In this document: positions 25,291 to 33,814 of the stretch, in pieces
Numbering within the stretch: position 1 is the first letter of the stretch
How the letters are laid out: each line of letters begins with the position of its first letter
Origin: DATATB01 sp036268995
Lineage (GTDB): Bacteria; Planctomycetota; Planctomycetia; Pirellulales; PNKZ01
NCBI GenBank assembly: GCA_036268995.1
Contig: DATATB010000095.1
Span: forward strand, 1 to 64,000
Direction of reading: 5' to 3'
DNA: 64,000 bases
Translations under genes and position numbers: made by a program
The notes under the pieces: model-generated
What the model was told of the DNA's origin: nothing
Databases searched by the model: none
Seen by the model: the letters and a program-made list of their open reading frames with translations, nothing else

Positions 25291-26646
25291 ATGTCGCTGT
25301 TCGAAGCCGCCGAATCACAAAACCGTCGCGGAGCCCAGCCGCTGGCGGCGCGGATGCGGCCGCAGACGCTGGAAGAGTTCGTCGGGCAGCAGCATTTTTT
25401 GGGTGAAGGCAAACTCTTGAGCCGCTTGCTGAAGGCCGATCGGCTGGGGTCGGTGATCTTCTACGGCCCGCCTGGCACCGGCAAAACGACGCTCGCGCGG
25501 CTGCTGGCCACGGCCAGCCGCAGCCGGTTCGAGCAGCTCAATGCGGTCACCAGCGGCGTCAAAGAGCTGCGCGACGTGCTGGCCGCTGCACGCGACCGGC
25601 TGTCGACTTCCGGCCGCAAGACGCTGCTGTTCGTCGACGAGATTCACCGCTTCAACAAGTCGCAGCAGGACGTGCTGTTGCCGGACGTGGAAGACGGCGT
25701 CGTGATCCTGGTGGGCGCGACAACGCAGAATCCGTTCTTCGCGCTCAATAGCGCCCTGGTCAGCCGCAGCCGGATTTTCGAGTTCAAGCCGCTGGCGGAA
25801 GACGAAATCAAGCGGCTGCTGCGCCGGGCACTGGCCGACGAGCATCGCGGGCTGGGTGGCGAAGTGGTGCACATCCACGACGACGCGCTCGATTTTCTGG
25901 CTGCCACGAGCGATGGCGATGCCCGCCGGGCACTGGCTGCGCTGGAAGTTGGCGTGCTTTCCAGCGACGAGCGACCGCTGGAGTTTACCCGCGAGCTGGC
26001 CGCCGAATCGATGCAGCGCAAGGCGATCGAATACGACGCGACGGGCGATGCCCATTACGACGCGGCCAGTGCCCTGATCAAAAGCATCCGCGGCAGCGAT
26101 CCCGACGCTGCGCTCTACTGGCTGGCGCGGATGCTCGAGGCGGGCGAAGACGTGCGGTTCCTTTCGCGACGCATCGTGATTGCGGCTAGCGAAGATATCG
26201 GCAACGCCGATCCGCAGGCCCTGCCGCTGGCCGTGGCGGCCATGCAGGCTTGCGAATTCGTGGGCCTGCCCGAGTGCCAACTGCCGCTGGCCCAGGCCGT
26301 GACGTACCTGGCCTGTGCGCCCAAATCGAATGCCGCGACGGTGGGCATTGCCGAAGCCCGACAGGATGTCAGCACCGGCCGCTTGCTGCCGGTGCCGGTG
26401 CATTTGCGCGATCGGCACTATCCGGGGGCGAAACGGTTGGAGCACGGCGCGGGCTATCAATATGCCCACGACGCGCCCGGCGGCATTGCGGCTCAGGATT
26501 ATTTGGGTGTCGAGCGGGAGTATTACCGGCCGGTAGATCGCGGGTTCGAGAAGGAACTGGCGGAGCGCCTGGAGCAGATCCGGGCCCGGCTGCGCGAAGG
26601 CCGCATTGCTGGCTCGGAATCGACGGCCGGGGACTCCCCAGGCTGA
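25291..26646 (+). CDS. rarA: Replication-associated recombination ATPase RarA (MgsA)
   Basis: The 451-residue AAA+ protein starts MSLFEAAESQNRRGAQPLAARMRP and has QTLEEFVGQQHFLGEG, Walker A FYGPPGTGKTTLARLL, Walker B LLFVDEIHRFNKSQQD, sensor-1 LVGATTQNPFF and arginine finger SRSRIFEF. The C-terminal tetramerisation region carries SEDIGNADPQAL and HLRDRHYPGAKRLEHG. RarA acts at stalled replication forks. The ORF is open further upstream to 25108, but the ATG at 25291 gives the conserved start. It is divergent from the Flp gene. Confidence 0.95.
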   Translation: MSLFEAAESQNRRGAQPLAARMRPQTLEEFVGQQHFLGEGKLLSRLLKADRLGSVIFYGPPGTGKTTLARLLATASRSRFEQLNAVTSGVKELRDVLAAARDRLSTSGRKTLLFVDEIHRFNKSQQDVLLPDVEDGVVILVGATTQNPFFALNSALVSRSRIFEFKPLAEDEIKRLLRRALADEHRGLGGEVVHIHDDALDFLAATSDGDARRALAALEVGVLSSDERPLEFTRELAAESMQRKAIEYDATGDAHYDAASALIKSIRGSDPDAALYWLARMLEAGEDVRFLSRRIVIAASEDIGNADPQALPLAVAAMQACEFVGLPECQLPLAQAVTYLACAPKSNAATVGIAEARQDVSTGRLLPVPVHLRDRHYPGAKRLEHGAGYQYAHDAPGGIAAQDYLGVEREYYRPVDRGFEKELAERLEQIRARLREGRIAGSESTAGDSPG

Positions 26647-26797
26647 CGCCATGGGGCTCGCCTACGCGCTGCTGGCTGGCTCTGGCGATTGAAAGCCGCC
26701 GCGCGGTCGCTAGCTGATTCCGACTGGCCTTGCTCGCTATCGGGGGGCGCGGTTACAAGCATGTCGCGCATCCAGACCCCCGAGGAGCTATCGCCGC

Positions 26798-27733
26798 ATG
26801 GCCAGCACGCTTGCAGATCGTTCGACCCGCTCGACGGAACATCTGACGACCATCGATGGCCGAGCCGACGCTCGCTGGTGTTGCAGCCAATTGGAAGCGG
26901 GACAGATTTTGTATCTGGAGCAGCTTCCCTTTGCACTGCCGGAAGTCGATCGCCAGTTTCTGCTGTCGCAGCGCCAGGACGCGCGCTACCACAAGAACAT
27001 TTCGTACCGTCCGCAGGAAGACAAGCTGCGCGGGTTTGCGGCCGAGCAGCCGGCCGAAGTCGAACGGTTGCACCGCATCTTGCGCGATTATTCGCGCCGG
27101 ACCACCGAGTATTTGAGTGGGTTGCTGGCGCCGTACGCCGCCCAATGGACGCTGGATTTCGCGACGTTTCGGCCGATCGAGGAAAAGGGCCGCGACCTGC
27201 CGCTGCACAAGCGCAACGACCTGATGCACGTCGACTCATTCCCCAGCCGGCCGACGCGCGGCGCGCGGATCCTGCGGTTCTTCACGAACATCAATCCCAC
27301 CGAGCCGCGGGTTTGGCTCACGGCCGACCGCTTCGAGCCGCTGGCTGAGCGCTACGCCCGGCAGGCGGGCCTTCCGCGTTACGCCAAGCTGGGGTCGCCG
27401 ATGCGGCGGCGGTTGGACGGCGCCGTGCGGGCCATGAAACGGGCCGTCGGCCTGCGGGCTCCGCACTACGCACCGTACGACCGCTTCATGCTCCGCTTTC
27501 ACGATTTCCTGAAAGAAAGCGGCGAGTTCCAGGCCAGCCCGGCCCGCACGCAGATCGATTTCCCGCCAGGGTCGGCCTGGATGGTCTTTACCGACAGCGT
27601 GCCGCACGCGGTGCTCTCAGGGCAGTTTGCGCTGGAGCAGACCTACCTCATTCCGCTGGACGCGATGCAGTGTCCACACCTCGCGCCGGTGCGCGTGCTT
27701 GAAAAGGCCTGCGGCCGGCCGCTGATCGACTAG
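26798..27733 (+). CDS. Kdo hydroxylase-family Fe(II)/2-oxoglutarate dioxygenase
   Basis: The 311-residue protein resembles the Kdo 3-hydroxylase (KdoO) family. It has HKNISYRPQEDKLRG near the middle, the metal-binding HxD in LMHVDSFPSRPTRG followed by ARILRFFTNINPTEPRVW, and a distal His in TDSVPHAVLSGQFALEQTY (parts). KdoO hydroxylates the inner-core sugar Kdo of lipopolysaccharide at the inner membrane or cytoplasm. If correct, it implies an LPS-type outer membrane with modified Kdo. No other LPS gene is nearby. The start ATG 26798 follows GGAGC by about 15 bases. Confidence 0.75.
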   Translation: MASTLADRSTRSTEHLTTIDGRADARWCCSQLEAGQILYLEQLPFALPEVDRQFLLSQRQDARYHKNISYRPQEDKLRGFAAEQPAEVERLHRILRDYSRRTTEYLSGLLAPYAAQWTLDFATFRPIEEKGRDLPLHKRNDLMHVDSFPSRPTRGARILRFFTNINPTEPRVWLTADRFEPLAERYARQAGLPRYAKLGSPMRRRLDGAVRAMKRAVGLRAPHYAPYDRFMLRFHDFLKESGEFQASPARTQIDFPPGSAWMVFTDSVPHAVLSGQFALEQTYLIPLDAMQCPHLAPVRVLEKACGRPLID

Positions 27734-27756
27734 CGCCTGCGAGTACGCATCGCCCG

Positions 27757-27823
27757 GTAGCGGAATTCGTCCGAATTCCGAACTCTCACCCAGCGGCTCC
27801 GGAAGTCTCACGACTTCCGCTAC
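27757..27823. repeat. Dispersed three-stem palindromic repeat, family D, copy 1
   Basis: Outer arms gtagcgga (27757-27764) and tccgctac (27816-27823) enclose two smaller palindromes, cggaattcg/cgaattccg and cggaagtc/gacttccg. The second copy is at 39368-39436. The element fills most of the gap between the Kdo hydroxylase and sulfatase genes. Confidence 0.85.
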
Positions 27824-27875
27824 AACGTGCGCAAATGCTTGCCTGGGGGCCGATCTGCCCGCTAGGATCGAGCAG

Positions 27876-29336
27876 ATGAAATCGAATGTCATCGCGCTGC
27901 GGATTCGCTGGGTTGCCATCGGCTCGTTGATCGTGGGGTCGGTCACGTGCGCTGAGACCGCGCGCGGCGCCGAGCGGCCGCCTAACGTGGTGCTGGTGTT
28001 CGTCGACAACCTGGGCAACGGCGATATCGGTTGCTTCGGCTCGAAGCTGCATCGCACGCCCCATCTCGATCGCCTGGCGGCCGAGGGGCGGAAGTTCACG
28101 AGTTTCTACGTGGCCAGCGGAGTTTGCACTCCCAGCCGAGCCGCCCTGATGACCGGCTGCTATCCCGCGCGCGTGAGCATGCACGTCAGCGGCACGGGCA
28201 GCGCGGTGTTGCGCCCGTTGGATTCGAAGGGCCTGAATCCCGACGAGACGACGATTGCCGAGGTGCTCAAGCCGCGAGGCTATGCGACGGGTATTTTTGG
28301 TAAATGGCACCTGGGCGATCAGCCGCCGTTCTTGCCTACCCGGCAGGGCTTCGACACGTTTTTTGGCATCCCCTACAGCGACGATATGACCAAGGACGTG
28401 CAGCCCGCAAGCTGGCCGGAACTCCCCTTGATGCGCGACGAGCGCGTGATCGAGGCTCCGCCCGACCGCGATCAGCTCGTCAAGCGCACGACGCAAGAGG
28501 CCATCCGGTTCATCGAGCGCAATCGGCAGCGGCCGTTCTTTGTCTACTTGCCGCATACGATGCCGGGCTCGACGTCCGCGCCCTTCTCGAGTCCGGCGTT
28601 TCGCGGCCGCAGCGCCAACGGCGCTTATGGCGATGCTGTCGAGGAACTGGATTGGTCGCAAGGCGAGATTGATGCCGCACTACGGCGCCTGGGCCTGGAG
28701 CGCGACACGCTCGTGATCTGGACTTCTGACAATGGCGCCGTGCGGCGAAATCCTCCCCAGGGAAGCTGCGCGCCGTATCAAGGCTGGGGCTACGATACTT
28801 CCGAGGGGGCCATGCGCATGCCGTGCATCATGCGCTGGCCGGGCAAAATTCCCGCGGGCACAACCTGCGACCAGCTTTGCTCGACGATGGACCTCTTGCC
28901 CACGCTCGCCGCGCTGGCCGGCGCGCCGCTGCCGACAAAGCCCATCGATGGGCATGACATCCGTCCGCTGATCTTCGGCGCCGCGGGGGCTCGCTCGCCT
29001 TGGGATGAAACGGGTTTCGGCTATTATCGCATGGAGCAGTTGCAGGCCATTCGCGCGGGCCGCTGGAAACTCTACTTGCCGCTGGAGCGCAAACTGGAGA
29101 CCCTCGGCCGCAAGATGGCCGCCAGCCCGGCGCAACTGTACGACGTTGTCGGCGACGTCGGCGAGACGCACGAGGTGTCGGCTGAGCATCCGGAGGTTGT
29201 GCGGCGTCTGACGATTATGGCCGATCGCTTGCGAAAGGAAGTCGGCGACTTAGACTCGCCCGGCGCCGGCCAGCGCGCCGCCGGCTTGGTCGACCATCCA
29301 CGCCCGCTGGTGCCGAGTTCCGGCGGCGCGAATTAG
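27876..29336 (+). CDS. Secreted type I sulfatase
   Basis: The 486-residue protein has a signal peptide (about 1-32) and the sulfatase start RPPNVVLVFVDNLGNGDIGCFG. The catalytic motif C84-T-P-S-R-A-A-L-M-T-G follows, in which Cys84 would be converted to formylglycine. IFGKWHLGDQ and VIWTSDNGA complete the metal and sulfate site pattern. It is therefore likely an active arylsulfatase-like enzyme that removes sulfate from polysaccharide or glycoside substrates in the periplasm. Activation needs a formylglycine-generating or anSME enzyme, none of which is in the window. Confidence 0.92.
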   Translation: MKSNVIALRIRWVAIGSLIVGSVTCAETARGAERPPNVVLVFVDNLGNGDIGCFGSKLHRTPHLDRLAAEGRKFTSFYVASGVCTPSRAALMTGCYPARVSMHVSGTGSAVLRPLDSKGLNPDETTIAEVLKPRGYATGIFGKWHLGDQPPFLPTRQGFDTFFGIPYSDDMTKDVQPASWPELPLMRDERVIEAPPDRDQLVKRTTQEAIRFIERNRQRPFFVYLPHTMPGSTSAPFSSPAFRGRSANGAYGDAVEELDWSQGEIDAALRRLGLERDTLVIWTSDNGAVRRNPPQGSCAPYQGWGYDTSEGAMRMPCIMRWPGKIPAGTTCDQLCSTMDLLPTLAALAGAPLPTKPIDGHDIRPLIFGAAGARSPWDETGFGYYRMEQLQAIRAGRWKLYLPLERKLETLGRKMAASPAQLYDVVGDVGETHEVSAEHPEVVRRLTIMADRLRKEVGDLDSPGAGQRAAGLVDHPRPLVPSSGGAN

Positions 29337-29455
29337 CGTCCGCTTCATCGCGCAATTCGAACGCCAGCCGCCCCAGGTCGCTTTAATCGGGGGACGGCGC
29401 GCGGCATAATGCGAGCTTTCGCCTCTCTCAGCCAGCAACCGCGGGAAGTGCTTCG

Positions 29456-30937
29456 ATGGACGACAAAATTAAGTACCAGGGAATCACGTTCGACGACGTC
29501 TTGCTCGAACCCCGCTACAGCGACGTCGTGCCGGCCGATTGCCAGGTCTCGACCCGGCTCACTCGGCGGATCGAGCTGAACATTCCCCTGCTCAGCTCGC
29601 CCATGGATACGGTCACCGAAAGCGAAATGGCCATCGCCTTGGCCCAGGAGGGGGGGCTGGGCGTGATCCATAAGAATATGTCGATCGAACGGCAGACCGA
29701 AGAGGTCGACAAGGTCAAACGCAGCGCCAATGGCATCATTCTAGATCCCGTCACGCTGCCGCCCGATGTCACGGTCAAGCGCGCCCGCGAAGTCATGGCC
29801 CAGCACAATGTGTCGGGCGTCCCCATCACGAGTGGGGGGCGGCGGCTCGAGGGCATTCTCACGCGACGCGATCTCCGCTTCCTGGAAAACAACGAGCTGA
29901 AAATCTCGGAAGTGATGACGCGCGAGCACCTCGTGACAGCAACGGGGACTGTAACGCTTGAGGAAGCTGAGAAGATTTTAATGATAAATAAGGTCGAGAA
30001 ACTTTTGCTGGTTGACGAAAAATACTGCCTGACCGGACTGATCACGATCAAGGACATCGACAAGATGCGCAAGTTCCCCAATGCTTGCAAAGATAAGCTG
30101 GGGCGTTTGCGCGCCGGGGCGGCTGTCGGCGTGCAGGAGTTCGAGCGCGTCGAAAGTCTGATCGCCAAAGGCGTGGATCTGCTGGTCGTGGATAGCGCTC
30201 ACGGGCATTCGTCCAACGTGTTGGACACCGTGCGGCGAATCAAGCAGCGCTGGGATATCGACGTGGTGGCCGGCAACGTGGCTACCAAAGAAGGATGTAA
30301 GGACCTGATCGAGGCCGGAGTCGACGCGGTGAAGATCGGCATCGGCCCCGGATCGATTTGCACGACGCGGGTCATCTCCGGCGTGGGAGTTCCGCAGATC
30401 ACGGCCATCTGGCACGCGGCCCAAGCGGCCCAGGCCAGTGGCACGCCGATCATTGCCGACGGAGGCATTCGCTATTCGGGCGATGTGACCAAAGCCATTG
30501 CCGCCGGCGCCCATTCGGTGATGATCGGCGGCTTGTTTGCCGGCCTGGCCGAAAGCCCGGGCGAGCAGATCCTGTATCAGGGGCGCACGTTCAAGGTGTA
30601 CCGTGGCATGGGTTCGATGGGCGCCATGGTCAAGGGATCGAGCGAACGCTACCGCCAGCGCGGCAGCGAACGCGGGACGGATAAACTCGTGCCCGAGGGC
30701 GTGGAAGGCCGCGTGGCCTACCGCGGTTCGCTGAGCACGTTTGTCTATCAGCTTGTCGGCGGGCTGCGAGCCGGAATGGGCTATTGCGGAGCCCGCAATA
30801 TCGATGAGTTGCGAAAGGAAGCGCGGTTCATTCAAGTTTCAGCGGCAAGTGTGCGGGAGAGCCACCCCCATGACATCGCGATTACGCAGGAAGCACCCAA
30901 TTACACCTCCGAATACTCGACTGGCGAGAACGTCTGA
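29456..30937 (+). CDS. guaB: Inosine-5'-monophosphate dehydrogenase
   Basis: The 493-residue enzyme shows GITFDDVLLEPRYSDVVP at the start, a CBS pair (about 95-215), DVVAGNVATKEGCKDLIEAG, the catalytic loop GPGSICTTRV with Cys302, GGIRYSGDVTKAIAAGAH, YRGMGSMGAM and RYRQRGSERGTDKLVPEGVEG (parts). It oxidises IMP to XMP with NAD+, the committed step to GMP. Start ATG 29456 is directly supported by the conserved N-terminus. Bases about 29945-30035, in the CBS part, use visibly A/T-richer codons than the rest. The 3' end overlaps the start of the next gene by 68 bases. Confidence 0.97.
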   Translation: MDDKIKYQGITFDDVLLEPRYSDVVPADCQVSTRLTRRIELNIPLLSSPMDTVTESEMAIALAQEGGLGVIHKNMSIERQTEEVDKVKRSANGIILDPVTLPPDVTVKRAREVMAQHNVSGVPITSGGRRLEGILTRRDLRFLENNELKISEVMTREHLVTATGTVTLEEAEKILMINKVEKLLLVDEKYCLTGLITIKDIDKMRKFPNACKDKLGRLRAGAAVGVQEFERVESLIAKGVDLLVVDSAHGHSSNVLDTVRRIKQRWDIDVVAGNVATKEGCKDLIEAGVDAVKIGIGPGSICTTRVISGVGVPQITAIWHAAQAAQASGTPIIADGGIRYSGDVTKAIAAGAHSVMIGGLFAGLAESPGEQILYQGRTFKVYRGMGSMGAMVKGSSERYRQRGSERGTDKLVPEGVEGRVAYRGSLSTFVYQLVGGLRAGMGYCGARNIDELRKEARFIQVSAASVRESHPHDIAITQEAPNYTSEYSTGENV

Positions 30938-32036
30938 GAACGGACCGCGGGCACTGGCACTCGCTCTGCCCGATCATCGGTCCGGCACGATCTGGTGGCT
31001 GGCCGCGCTGCTGGCGGCGACGCTCGTGACGTTGGCCTGGATACCGGCCGCGCGGGCCGACGACGGCGACGCGCAGCCCACGAGTGCCTCACAGCCCTCG
31101 AGCCGGCAGGGCTGGTCGTCCAAGCTGCGGCGAACGGCCGGGCCAGCGTCCGGCATCGTCGGCACCGATACAGTGTCCAGCGGCATGCAGGCTCCTGCCC
31201 AATCGGGCCGGCAGCGCAGGCGCTTGAACCCTCTGAGCCGCTTCGAGTGGGGCGATTTGGGCCTGCCCGACAATGCCCCCAGCGCGAACAATGCCCCCGG
31301 CGCAGCCAGTGCACCCCGGGCAGCCAGTGCGCCGCGCCGCAAGGCGATCAGCGCCATCACGCCGGCCCAAGCGCTGATGCCGGCGAACGACGCTGCCGAT
31401 GCGGGACCGGCATCACCCGGCGTGGCTCCCGACGCAACCGAAACTGCGGCCGACGAACCTCGGCAATTGGAGCTGGCCGCGCCCGGCGAGCAACTCGCGG
31501 GCGAAGAGCGCGTGGCGCAGCTCCCACTGGGGCCGAAAGTCCCCGCTTTCGAAGACACGTTCGGCCAAGGACCGCAGTCCCTGGAAGTGAACTGCGACCT
31601 CGAGCGTCAGAAGCTCAAGCCCATCAACGCCGTGACCAACAAAATCACCGCCGAGCCGGGCGCCTTTCCGCCGGAATGCGGCATTGGCGAACTGACTTTC
31701 AAGACGCGTGATTTTTCGCCGATGACGTACACCTGGATTGCGTCCAACCTCTGCCATAAGCCGCTGTATTTCGAACAGCCGCGCGTCGAGCGCTATGGGC
31801 ACTCGCTGCCGCCGGTCATTCAACCGATCGTGTCGGCGACTCAGTTCTTCTTGAGCGTGCCCTTGCTGCCCTATAAGATGGGCATCGAACCGCCCAACGA
31901 ATGCATCTATGCACTCGGGTATTATCGCCCCAGCAGTTGTGCACCGATGCAGATTCCGGGCGTGGCCATCAGCCTGAGAGGCGCCGTTTACGAGGCGGCC
32001 GTGATCACGGGCTTCGCCGTCGTGCTGCCTCCGTGA
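30870..32036 (+). CDS. Secreted/membrane-anchored protein of unknown function, planctomycete type
   Basis: The 388-residue protein has one hydrophobic N-terminal segment after a basic stretch (WWLAALLAATLVTLAWIPAARA, part). A low-complexity Ala/Pro/Ser region (about 60-230) follows, then a conserved C-terminal domain with LKPINAVTNKITAEPGAFP, YTWIASNLCHKPLYFEQP, VERYGHSLPPVIQP, CIYALGYYRPSSCAP and SLRGAVYEAAVITG. I recall similar C-terminal domains in other planctomycetes but no function. The likely ATG at 30870 lies inside guaB, giving a 68-base out-of-frame overlap; a start after the guaB stop would remove the signal segment. Confidence 0.7.
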   Translation: MTSRLRRKHPITPPNTRLARTSENGPRALALALPDHRSGTIWWLAALLAATLVTLAWIPAARADDGDAQPTSASQPSSRQGWSSKLRRTAGPASGIVGTDTVSSGMQAPAQSGRQRRRLNPLSRFEWGDLGLPDNAPSANNAPGAASAPRAASAPRRKAISAITPAQALMPANDAADAGPASPGVAPDATETAADEPRQLELAAPGEQLAGEERVAQLPLGPKVPAFEDTFGQGPQSLEVNCDLERQKLKPINAVTNKITAEPGAFPPECGIGELTFKTRDFSPMTYTWIASNLCHKPLYFEQPRVERYGHSLPPVIQPIVSATQFFLSVPLLPYKMGIEPPNECIYALGYYRPSSCAPMQIPGVAISLRGAVYEAAVITGFAVVLPP

Positions 32037-32046
32037 GATGTCGGTC

Positions 32047-32067
32047 GTCCGTGGTCAGTTGTCAGTT
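32047..32067. repeat. Heptad repeat, GTC family, site 3
   Basis: Three tandem heptads, gtccgtg, gtcagtt and gtcagtt, lie just after the stop of the preceding gene. The units match those at 13807 and 59711. No inverted partner array is present here. Confidence 0.7.
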
Positions 32068-32101
32068 GATGAGTGCGGCCACGGTTTGCCTGATGAATCA
32101 T

Positions 32102-32150
32102 AACCTTGCGGGCTCCTCGTCGCGGGATGCGCGGCGAGGCCCGCAGGGTT
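32102..32150. terminator. Bidirectional terminator-like hairpin between convergent genes
   Basis: aaccttgcgggc (32102-32113) pairs with gcccgcagggtt (32139-32150) with one wobble, and the stem can extend inward with bulges. It lies between the 30870 gene and the convergent fmdB-like gene and touches the latter's stop codon. Confidence 0.6.
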
Positions 32151-32379
32151 AACCCATGCCGGCACAGCCGCCGGATCCGCACTGTGGCCGGCCGCAGCCG
32201 CCGAAGTCCGCGGCACTCGGGGTCGATTTACTCGATCCGCCGGTATGAGCCACCGGCGCGCTCAGCAGCTTGGCCAGCCGCGGACTGCCGCAGGCGCTGC
32301 ACTCGGGCGATTCGCCTGATCGCACCAGGTGCTCCTGGAGTTGGCCGCAAGCCTCACAGCGGTACTCATAGAGCGGCAT
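32149..32379 (-). CDS. FmdB-family zinc-ribbon protein
   Basis: The 76-residue protein begins MPLYEYRCEACGQLQEHLV and has the second cysteine pair in CSACGSPRLAKLLSAPV, the classic FmdB putative regulatory zinc ribbon. The Gly/Cys-rich tail (GGCGRPQCGSGGCAG) may bind additional metal. Family function is unproven despite the name. The upstream frame is open to 32601 but the MPLYEY start at 32377-32379 is canonical. It is divergent from nnrE, with the promoter region between. Confidence 0.9.
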   Translation of the reverse strand: MPLYEYRCEACGQLQEHLVRSGESPECSACGSPRLAKLLSAPVAHTGGSSKSTPSAADFGGCGRPQCGSGGCAGMG

Positions 32380-32430
32380 CAAGCTTCGCTTTCTCTTGCG
32401 GGTTCGATTCCGACCTGCCCATCCGGCCGT

Positions 32431-32460
32431 TTGAACATCGGCCGGTCGGTATATTATAGT
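32431..32460 (+). promoter_or_regulatory. Possible sigma-70 promoter for nnrE
   Basis: TTGAAC at 32431-32436 and TATAGT at 32455-32460 are 18 bases apart; the local tatattatagt is the most A/T-rich part of the region. It points toward nnrE, about 70 bases upstream of its ATG. Confidence 0.4.
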
Positions 32461-32529
32461 TTTTCGAGCCCCGCGCCGGCAATTCCGAAGTTTGCCGGCC
32501 GCGAAGCGGTTGCTCTTAAGGATGCTCGG

Positions 32530-33231
32530 ATGCCAAGTCCTCACCGCCCGCCAAGCGGCATCACGCGGGAACAAGCGCGCGAGATCGATCGGCGGGCTCA
32601 AGCCGAATTCGCCATGTCGAGCCTCGTGCTAATGGAGAATGCCGGGCGCGGACTGGCTGATCAGTTCGGCGCCCTGCAGCTCGCGAGCCCCGTCTTGATT
32701 TGCTGCGGCACGGGCAACAACGGCGGCGACGGGCTCGTCATGGCCCGGCATCTCGATTTGCGGGGCGTGCCGGTGCGAGTTTTCGTTTGGGGCGAAGTCA
32801 ATCGCTTCAGCACCGACGCCGCCTGCAACTTTGAAATTCTCAAACGCTGCGCGATCCCGATCGATGTTTGCGGAACGGATGCGGCGGGCGAGCGGCTGGC
32901 CGCCGCAATCGCCGACTCAAACTGCATCGTCGATGCTCTGCTGGGGACCGGGGCGAAGGGCGAGCCACGACCGCCATTGGATACCGTGATCGCTCAACTC
33001 AACGCCAGTCCGGTTGCTAAGCTGGCCGTCGACATTCCAAGCGGGCTCGATTGCGACACCGGAAAGCCCGCGGCCCACACTATCCGTGCCGCGCACACCT
33101 GCACGTTTGTCGCGGCCAAGGTGGGCTTCGCCTTCTCAGAGGCCAAGCCACACCTGGGCAGAGTTCACGTGCTTGACATTGGCGCCCCGCGCGTACTCAT
33201 CGACTCGGTCACGAATCCAGCGTCGGCTTAG
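32530..33231 (+). CDS. nnrE: NAD(P)H-hydrate epimerase
   Basis: The 233-residue enzyme matches the YjeF N-terminal (NnrE) family: ITREQAREIDRRAQAEFAM, SLVLMENAGRGLADQ, ICCGTGNNGGDGLVMARHL, VDALLGTGAKGEPRPP, AVDIPSGLDCDTGKP and AAKVGFAFSEAKPHLGRVHVLDIG (parts). It epimerises R-NADHX to S-NADHX so that the dehydratase can act. The partner dehydratase is encoded separately at 8272-9150. The ORF is open upstream but ATG 32530 gives the expected length. Confidence 0.94.
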   Translation: MPSPHRPPSGITREQAREIDRRAQAEFAMSSLVLMENAGRGLADQFGALQLASPVLICCGTGNNGGDGLVMARHLDLRGVPVRVFVWGEVNRFSTDAACNFEILKRCAIPIDVCGTDAAGERLAAAIADSNCIVDALLGTGAKGEPRPPLDTVIAQLNASPVAKLAVDIPSGLDCDTGKPAAHTIRAAHTCTFVAAKVGFAFSEAKPHLGRVHVLDIGAPRVLIDSVTNPASA

Positions 33232-33234
33232 GCA

Positions 33235-33549
33235 TTAAAACACGCCGAAGCCGGCGTAGTACCCGCCGCCGTACGGATAGTATCCGCCGCCCCAGCCGCC
33301 GTAGGAGCGGTACGGAGCGAAACCGCCGTAATAGGCTCGATACGGCCGAAAGCCGTAGCCATACCCATAGGGCCGATAGTATCCGCCCCAACGGTAAGGC
33401 CGGTAGCCATACCCGTACCCGCCGTAGCCATAGCCCCAGCGGACGTTCTCAATCTTGACCGGCGCGGATGTACTTAGCGGCTCGCTGGCCATCGCCGTCG
33501 ATGCACCAAATAGGCCGAGCAAAGCGGCCGCCACAATCATGGTTCTCAT
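33235..33549 (-). CDS. Secreted Tyr/Gly-rich low-complexity protein
   Basis: The 104-residue protein has a signal peptide (MRTMIVAAALLGLFGASTAMA) and a mature part made mostly of Gly-Tyr and Arg-Pro-Tyr repeats (YGYGGYGYGYRPYRWGGYYR and similar). AAGGAG lies 9 bases before the ATG. Such GY-rich secreted proteins are frequent in planctomycetes and may form surface or matrix material; that role is inferred from composition only. It converges on nnrE with a 3-base gap. Confidence 0.75.
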   Translation of the reverse strand: MRTMIVAAALLGLFGASTAMASEPLSTSAPVKIENVRWGYGYGGYGYGYRPYRWGGYYRPYGYGYGFRPYRAYYGGFAPYRSYGGWGGGYYPYGGGYYAGFGVF

Positions 33550-33814
33550 GGGTAGAACTCCTTTTTATCAAAGACGCCCAATTCCGCCTGAAATGTTTTG
33601 CATTTCTCGTGCCGCGCGTTTTTTGATACGTGGCTCCGGCTTTTTCTGGTGCGATTGGAAGGCTTGAGGCTTCAACCCTAGACTGGCAAAATCCTAGTTG
33701 GCTCGGTAACACCCGGGTCGCGCTGTGATAGATTTCGAGAAGACTGCCTCGTTCTGGCGGTAGACAGGCCACCTTTGGGCACTATCCGAAGTTTTTTTCC
33801 AGGGGACCCGTGGC

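Noticed and set aside
32390..32420. tRNA T-loop-like string gggttcgattcc upstream of fmdB
   Set aside because: The flanking bases do not form a T-stem, acceptor stem or anticodon arm.
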